Shown: positions 56,533 to 64,000 of the stretch, one piece after another
How the letters are laid out: every line of letters starts with the position of its first letter
Position numbering within the stretch: the first letter of the stretch is position 1
Origin: Stachybotrys elegans
Lineage: Eukaryota > Ascomycota > Sordariomycetes > Hypocreales > Stachybotryaceae
NCBI GenBank assembly: GCA_020746835.1
Contig: JAGPNK010000031.1
Coordinates: forward strand, 124,001 to 188,000
Reading direction: 5' to 3'
Length of the DNA stretch: 64,000 bases
Notes under the pieces: model-generated
Told to the model about the DNA's origin: nothing
The model's input: the letters and a program-made list of their open reading frames with translations, nothing else
Database searches by the model: none
Position numbers and translations under genes: made by a program

Positions 56533-57726
56533 GGTGAAGGCCGCGATGGTGGTGAGCTGGGGACAACGCGATTCCACTAGCGTACAAGCGACGATGACGC
56601 TGCAATTCAATAATAGCGGTGTTGACAATGATGTGGTATCAGTCGCACTCGTCAAACCGATAAAGTCTGGGGTAATTGCGGAGACCTGGAAGTCTGTTTG
56701 GGACGAGCGAGAGGGGCTCGCAGATGATATTCGGCCTTTTCCTAGGAGGAAACGTGTAACCAGCAGGACAGGCATAAACTCACTGTGATATGGAAAGATT
56801 CGACCAAACCGCGCAGGGGAAGTAAATGGATGAAGGCGCTCGAGAGGAGTACCGTCTCGTCTCCATCTCGTTGGATGAGAAAAGGGAAAAAGAGCGAAAA
56901 AGAGTACATGGACGGAGTAACCGCCCCAAAGAGGGAATGCAGTGTTGCTGAGCTTCATGCCTTCCGCTGCGGGAGATATTAAGCAGGGCTCACCATGCGG
57001 ATGGGCGAGTGGCCGGGGGGTGAGACAATGACGGGCTGGGGGGTGCGGCCGAGCAGTCAGATCGAGCCAAGCAAGCCCAGCCTCAGCACTCGTCCAGAGC
57101 GGCAGGGGAGGGGTGGCCTTGGGTGGGTATGGGACGAGCAAGACAGTTGGCCAGGCTAGCGCTGCCACCAAAGTGCGCCAGCCCGGGCGCGCGCCAGTGG
57201 GCGAGAGGACAGAGAGAGCTGAGTCCCTTACCTACTCAACGACAAGTGCTATGCCTCTCATTAGAGCCACCCTTTCAGCAGCCACATCGCGTCTATTGCT
57301 GACATGCTGGGCATGACCCTCGCAGGCTGCAACCCGGTGCGCATTTGAAATGTGAGTTATCGGCGTAGAGAGCTAAGAGAATGACGGAATTGCTGGGGGA
57401 TAGAGAGATGGCGGTCGTCTTCTTTTCCCGTCGTTTTTGTCCGTGCTATGGTCAATGACGGCATAGAGCTCCAATTAATTAGCCAGGTTCGCTGCAGGGA
57501 GTTTCATCAAGTGCCACCAGCGCCAGGGAGTGCCAGAAAGGCAGAGGCGCAGGTCGTTATATAGCGTGCAGTCTAGGCCATAGCCGTTTGTGGTCATGGG
57601 TGATGCGATGGGCGAAACAAGGAGCACATGTCCATGACAAGAAGCAGCTTTAACGAGGCGGTCAAGTCCAAGTCACGTTTGAGTTAATGCTTCCCCCCTC
57701 CATCCAGCTACAGGATCAAGATTGGC
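56533..57726. other. Promoter region of the Zn2Cys6 gene and 3' region of blm10
   Basis: The open frame of the activator continues upstream of its ATG to 57171, but this part has no conserved sequence and is taken as leader. No separate gene seen. Confidence 0.55.
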
Positions 57727-60700
57727 CTAAGCAAAGTAGCTCTTCCACCAGATTCCCTCCAGGTCCTCCAACTGCTCCGGTGTGAAGTACTGTCGCAGTT
57801 AGCATTCCAACTTCCATCCGGGGTAGTGGGGTGCTTACCTTTTGATCCACAGACCAGCTATCCTGCCGCGTCTTTTTGAACTCACTCAAGATGCCCTTTG
57901 CCGCATTGCCCACCACGCCTGGATCACCTGCAGCCCGCCGCGCCAATGTTGCCAGCACTTCAGGCATCCACTCTGGAGGAGGCGTAGCATATGGGAAGGC
58001 TTCAATGAGAGCTCCCAAGCCGAGCACTGCGGCATGCCTTCTCGTAATCTGCTTGTTGTTGTCCACCGGCGTGTCTGTTGCGTTCATCTTGCGCGCCCGC
58101 TTTGGCATGGGGTTGTTCTTGAGCTCATCCTCGAATCGCTGCTTGAGCTGCGAAATGATTGGTTCGCGTATTCGGCGAGGCGAGCAGCGAATCATACCAG
58201 CCAGAGTCGTCGAAGCATAGGATTGAACCTCCAGCTGAACATCGCGAAGCATGTCTGACACAGCATTGAGCAAAAGGTTCCGCTGGGGTGCCTTGGTGAG
58301 GAAAATGCGTCGGAAATACACCACCTGCATGTTGACGAGTGCTCGGAGCCGCTGGTGCCAGCTTGCCGCCGTCTGTCCAATACGGGTAAGAGCCTCAATG
58401 AAATCGGCGTCTTCTCCATCTCTGAATGGGATGTTGGGGAGATTGCGGTAAACACCATATGCCTTGCGCATCAGTTCGGGGTCTTCTTTGACATCCATCA
58501 TGTGAAGAAGCTGCTCCATGAGGGGTGTTGGGAAAAACTGCACAAGCTGGATGCACTCATGCGAGGAGAGCATGCAGTCCAGCCACATGAGCACCGTCTT
58601 GGAGCCGGATGTATATGAGGAGGGAGTCTGCTGGCCGGGTGCCCTCTCATAACGCCAGTTCTCAAGCCTGTCAAAGACTTCTTTAATGGTGGCAGCAAAC
58701 TCCTGGTCGGTTGATAGGGCCGGATACCGATAGAAGAGTCAGCCTTGTTCTGCTCCAGGAGCTTGGAGACATTCTCAAACGACTCATGGTACCGTGTCTT
58801 GTATATGGTGGATAGAACACGACCAATCTCCTCGCGCACTGCCTCATACGGATGGTCGATGTGTGCCAAGAAATTCTCCAGGATGGGCTGCTCGTTGCGG
58901 AAGTGCCACCCTTCATAATAAATGGCAAACTCGAGCAGCTGCACCTTGGCAGACTCCTTGAAGGCAGCGTTGGAGGACATGTCGAGGCGGAATGACCGCA
59001 AAGCATCCAGGATCTCATGTGAACGCCTGGGGTCTTTCGAGTCGAGCACAAGGTGCAGGCACGTAAGCCAATATTGCAGGTTTTCGGGCGTCAGGTTGTC
59101 CGCAAATATCTTGAGCATCATGGGAGCCGCGAAAGCCCAGACCTTGTTCCGTATCTCGGGCGGGTCATCGCTCGAACCTCCGAGCAGAGCGCCCAGGATT
59201 TCCGACGTGGCGCGATGCTGATGTTCGTTAACACCGTCTTCATAAACATCTTTGACCAAGTCCTGGATATCTTCCAGAGTGGCTGTTGTTTTGCCGTAGT
59301 ACATCAGGTCAAAGGCATGCATCAGCAGAGAAACATTGCTCGTGCGGAGCGTGTAGGTGGTATCTCCAGGCTCTTGCTTGAGATAATCAAAGCACTGCTT
59401 AAACCACTCCTTGGTGAGAATCTTGCCAATCCTCTCCCGTACAGCTGTCTCAGCCTCGTCGTAAGCCGTAAACGGATGAGGCTTTGCCCGGAAGGCTGTG
59501 AACTTCTTTCCCCATACTAACCAACCAGGATGATCCGAGTCAACCATGTACTCGGCATTGTCTGGCTCCTTGAATGCGTCGAGGAATTTCCGCGTAAAGT
59601 CGGCGTCTCCATTCTCCACAACCACCTGGAGTCGGTTCCGATCTCCCACCTCCTTTTCGAGAAGATAGTTCCGATAGTTGTGCCCGTACTTGGCGCGCAT
59701 AGAAATAGCATCGAACAAAGTAATGAAGGTATTCAAGCAGCATCCTCTCAGCTTAGGGTGTGCGTCATTGGTCCCCTCTGCCACAAGGTCGATGAACTCC
59801 GTCGGGGCAATGCTGTCAAAGCGAAGGCACAGATTTGTTGCGAAAATAGTGCAGCGCACAGCAATATTCCAGTGAGCTCCCGTGGCCCTCTTGGTCAACT
59901 CGAGTCCAAGATCCGCTTTAGATTTCTCGACCTTCCCTCGACGTTGGAGAATGAACTGGTGCCTGCTAGAAATAGCGGCTGACACATCTTCTGCAGGCTT
60001 GATTAAGTCAACTATATCGGCGTTCACGATGATGGTTGGCTCGACGGGCTTGCCGAACTCGGTCATGCTGTCGAAAGCAGAGGATCCCGTATTCTGGATC
60101 GACGGCTTGTCGATCCCTGCCGTCTCTATATAAAGACGCATCGCTTCCGGGGCAAACCTCCAGTCCCGCATAAGTGTTCGCAGCAGGGAGGTGAAGAACA
60201 GGGTGTACATTCCTCCTTTGATCTTGTCATGCTCGTTTGCATCAAGCGCGCTCCGTAAAGCTTGAAGTACTGAAGCAATGACCATGGGCTTTCCGCCGAC
60301 GAGAGCCTGGAGAGACGAATCCAGGGAGCTTTGGGCAGCTCTGCGCACATTGGCATATAGAGACACAGATGATTGGGCTAGATCAAGCAATAGTCGCTTG
60401 TCCAGATCGCTCATTTGTCGCGCAGATGCGTTGTGCTTCATGCGCAGCATGTGGTACGCCTCGGCGCGTTTGATCAACAATGGGCGTGGATACACTTTGC
60501 GGAGACCAATGATCTTGAAAGCGGCAATATCAGACCTGTAGAGGCTCAGATGCCTCTCGAGTGGACGAGCTGAGCGGTCAATACCAACATCTGTGATCCA
60601 AGTCCTGTAGGCGGAGTAGAGCGTTGTAAAGGAGTTGACGTCGTCCTCCTGGTTCGCGCACAGGAATGCGTGCGTGCTGGTCAGCAAATGGCCAAGTTCT

Positions 60701-63691
60701 TCTCGAAGGCTATGAATCCGCTTGTAGGCCGGGTCGTCCGTCTCGAGCGAGTATCCTGCCTTATAACGGAACGGCGGACGTAGTTTCTCATCTTCTGCCA
60801 CATCGGCGAGAGGATCTTTGTCCTCCATCATGGTGTCTTCATCCTCGTCTGCCGCAGTCTGCTCACTGGCTGCACTGCGAGATGCACATTTGGGATCGAA
60901 CATGGTGGCCATTCCCGACATCACAAGCCTGATTTGCTGAATGAGCCTGGAAACCTCGTCCGACCACTCTTTGTTCTTCCCTGTTCGGCTCACTGGAGGA
61001 TTCTCGCTCATCAAGCGTTCCAGCTGTTCCGTAGCCGACTTCGTCTGTGCAGCGAACAATTCGACGGCGAAGTCAATTTCAGGAGGCGACGGCTGATGCC
61101 ATCGGATGGTGAGGTCAGCTGGAGACGTTGTCTTGCCCCAGTCGTCTACAGTAAGACCCCTCTTGATGACCTCCGGTTCGTAGAGCGAATGGTCAATGGG
61201 GTACGTGTGCGTGAGGTTGAGAAGCAGATGATGGATGTAGTTGGACACCAGTATAGTCGGGAGACCTCGGCACTTCTCCTGCATGTACTTGGCAATACCC
61301 AGCAGCTCCTTTTTGTAACCGAGGACCTCCTTGCCGACCTGCACTACTGCCACAGCCAACATGCTAATATGCCAGACGAGTGCTCGATCTCGAGGCAGGT
61401 AGTCGGTGCCGCTGGTACGGTCAGACGCAGCGTTGTTGAAGTCGATCTCGTTGCGGATGTTCATCACCAGCATTGGCACAAAGACTTTGAGTGTCTTTTC
61501 GGGGTTGACCTTGCAAATCGCATTGACAATCCATGCCATGGCATCTCGAGCCTGATGCACAACGTGAGAGGATACAAAGGTTGCAATCTTGTCCAGAGCC
61601 ATGTCAAAGAGTTCGGGGGATAAGGAGGCAAAGAGAGGCGACAGCGCGGCCGGCAATGCATTCATTACATTATTTTCCGGGGTGTCGTCTCGCAGCTGGT
61701 CGGCATCAGGCAAGTTCTCCAGCAGGGTAAAGACCTTTCCAAGCAACGTGAGGATAAAGTCACGGAAGCCGGCAGTGGAGGAGCGCAGAATGTTAATCTC
61801 GTCTTCATCAGAGAGTTCTGTAGCATAGTCGAACTTCACATTCTGACCTTCACGCTCCATGCGATCCATCTCTCCCTGGGCCCACCGCATGGCCAGCGTG
61901 GTGTCATGGATATGACTTTTAGGTGTAGTCAGAGGGACCATAGGAATGCTATACGCCACACTTCGGATGAAGTTTAGAGTATCCTGGGTCTTAGCCAGAT
62001 CATTGGCGTCAATTCCAGGGATAGAAAGGGCTAGCAGGGCTGTCATATGGCAGCGGTAACCCTTGAGCTTGGACATGACATTGGCGATCATTTGCAGGCC
62101 ATTCAAGCTGGACGTAGTCCTGTGAACCTCGACGAGGCCTTGGAGACTAGGGTAGAAGCGCTGCAGTGCCCCAGGCAGCACCAGGTCAGGCTCGAGGTAG
62201 GCAAGACTTTGTAGCGCATTGTAGTAGCAGTGCGAGACTCTGCTGCTCTTGGAGAAGAGACCCATAAAGGTCGCGTCCAAGAGGGATCGGACAAATCGCT
62301 TCTTGAGAGCGCCATTGATCTTGCGCTCTGCGGGCACAACCAACTCACCACTCTGCTCGCGATTCCTTCTCAAGACAAAGGCACCTGTCAAGAACATAAC
62401 AAGCTGGCCAAGCATGGAGGTCCAGTCACCTTGATTGGATGGGTGGAAGAAGGTGCCGGTGGAGTCCATCAGACCTTCCAAGCTCGCCAGGACAGAATTC
62501 TTATGCTCCATGCAGATGGGAGACAGGGAGTTCACTATGAGCAGGGCAATAGTTTCCGGCACTGGGTATTTCTCCTTGTCCTTTTTCAGATTGTCGTAAG
62601 TCTCAGGAATATTATCGAGGGCAATATAAGGCGAGTCTGCTTGGCCAACGGGGATCCGTGTCAGACGCAGAATGGCGGTAAAGATGAGGTCAGATTGGGC
62701 TTTGGTAAAGATGCCGTGTTCGAAAAAGGGTATAAAGGAACAGTTCAAGTGATCCTTTGACATGCGGGAGAGCAGATCAATAAAGAAGACGTCAAACTCT
62801 TCGTAACAACTAACGAGGGACCAGAGGTGAAAAAGCGTAGGAAAGATGTCCCCTGGCTGAGACTGAGGACAGTCTTCAGGCGCAGGATTGCTGGGTAGGA
62901 GAGCATTCATGATGCAAACGACGATGAATGCATTTGGCAAATAGTTGATGCTGAAGAAGGGCAGGAACTCTTCCAGCATGGCCAGGCGATCTCTGGGATC
63001 GAAATAGACGTGGGCGTGCGTGGCTAGCTTCATAAGCTGCTTGGCGGGGCGCTTGCGGTTTTTCTGATGAGCAGCAACGTCCGAGGGTAGAACCCAGGCC
63101 TTGATCTCATTCCAGAGAGGTCTCCAATCCAGAAGCAGGTCCTCGCCAGGCTTGAGATAATGATTCTTTCTACAAGTGAACGGTCTGGATTAGTCGCTGC
63201 AACGAAACTGGTCTGAGGATAACGAACCTTGTCAGCGTCACCACCATGCGGAGGAAACGTTCAGATGCTGTAGAATCGAGGCCCGGCGCGAGGCACAGAG
63301 AGTAGTAGAGCTTGGTCAGTTTGACCCTGAGCTCTCTGGTCATCTCAAACTTGAGGTTGAGCCAGCTCTGGAGTTCCCTGGTCCAATGCAGCGCGCCGGG
63401 AGAGAAATCCTCGGCCTTGACGGCAATATAGAGCTGCTTGAGGATCTCTTGGAGAGCGGCATCTCTCTCTGATTCTTCCTCGACCTGGAATGGGAGCTGC
63501 TGGAAGTACGCAAACGTGCGAGGACGGTAGCGCTTCTTATCATCCTCATCCGACTTGGCATACGGAATGCCCGGAGGCGTCGCTCGCGAGATGGGTTCGT
63601 ACGGGGTTGGGCTGGGAAAGAGGTGGCTCGCCGCGGAGGATGATAAGGCGAGGGGGGCGCCAGTCTGGCGATGTCCAATATTGTCATCCAT
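57727..63691 (-). CDS. Proteasome activator BLM10/PA200, one frame break
   Basis: Model: complement(join(57727..57789, 57839..63169, 63228..63691)), with a one-base discontinuity near 58715-58719; about 1952 aa, the usual size. Blm10 is a HEAT-repeat solenoid that caps the 20S proteasome and helps its assembly and peptide or histone turnover, in nucleus and cytosol. Diagnostic blocks include FYFDPRD-like YFDPRDRLAMLEEFLPFFSIN, the HEAT body, GQQTPSSYTSGSKTVLMWLD and HAAVLGLGALIEAFPYATPP near the end. The last residues are WWKSYFA, with Phe where yeast Blm10 has the Tyr of its HbYX-type tail. The introns are 58 and 49 nt (CTAATC and GCTAACT branch sites). At 58717-58719 a run of three C (minus strand) joins SIGIRP in one frame to STDQEFAATIKEVF in another; one missing C accounts for it. 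No intron fits. Confidence 0.95.
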
Positions 63692-64000
63692 GGTGAATCA
63701 AACGGGCGAGGTATATAATCGCAGGGTCGGGAGGCGTGGAAAGTGGCGGGCGCTGGGCCACGGTCAACTCGGGCGGCGTTGAACTGCTAGGTCGATAATC
63801 GGGGGTTCTTGGAGGCAGGTCGCGCCGCGGCGGGAGGTGGCAAGCGCTCAACAGCCCTCGTCAGGATGAGAGAGTGAGGGGATTTCGGTACTGGTAACGA
63901 GCGGCATAATACAGTGGCCTTCAAGCAAGTTAGCTGATGCGCGTTCATCAATGATCGGGGGTGTGTCCGCCAATCGGTTTGTCGGCTGCTCGGTCGAGCC
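63692..64000. other. Promoter region of blm10, window edge
   Basis: The sequence upstream of the minus-strand blm10 start holds GTATATAATC (63710-63719; TATATA on the coding strand) close to the ATG. No other gene is visible before the window ends. Confidence 0.45.

Overview
The window looks like nuclear DNA of a filamentous ascomycete (Pezizomycotina; Sordariomycetes is my guess). The genes are split by short introns of about 43-87 nt with GTRNGT starts, CTAAC/CTGAC branch points and YAG ends. The protein families are fungal: an STE23-like M16 protease, an AreA-like DUF1752/DUF3295 regulator, Zn2Cys6 transcription factors, Pth11/rhodopsin-like 7-TM proteins, BAH-PHD and BLM10. No tRNA, rRNA or CRISPR array is visible. 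Gene density is low except at the right end.

Left part (1-19.5 kb): an insulysin/STE23-like metalloprotease (2.4-5.8 kb), a Pth11-like 7-TM gene (7.9-9.0), a DUF1752/DUF3295 regulator with a one-base frame break (10.3-12.1), a GNAT protein related to the C-terminal half of GH3-GNAT glycosidases (13.7-15.4), and a second Pth11-like gene with matching intron positions (18.3-19.5). A decayed piece of a Zn2Cys6 factor lies at 16.4-16.7 kb.

Middle (19.5-53 kb): an accessory landscape of repeats and duplicates. It holds the intact relative of that Zn2Cys6 factor (23.8-26.2), an F-box protein interrupted by an in-frame TGA (29.2), two small Cys-rich genes (30.9 and 36.4-36.8), and a hypothetical gene with an exact-length 45-bp internal duplication (32.6). 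Two truncated MSH2-like genes lie head to head at 38.7-40.2 (-) and 48.8-50.5 (+); both have lost the Walker A motif. Between them are a BAH-PHD reader gene (45.2-46.4) and a foldback inverted repeat (42.4-43.2). A calpain-like protease pseudogene lies at 52.2-54.0.

Right end (54-64 kb): a Zn2Cys6 activator (-) and the proteasome activator blm10 (-), both well-conserved families. Each carries one lesion: an in-frame TGA, and a one-base frame break.

At least three dispersed repeat families occupy the gene-poor stretches. The most distinctive is a roughly 45-bp unit with a GGCCGGCCGG end, a CCAATCAG box and a TTCCGGAA end. It occurs about ten times, sometimes as inverted pairs. The most unusual content is the inverted pair of ATPase-less MSH2 paralogs with open frames, and this repeat family. 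Lesions in otherwise conserved genes could be real or assembly errors, and two of them look like a missing C in a C run.
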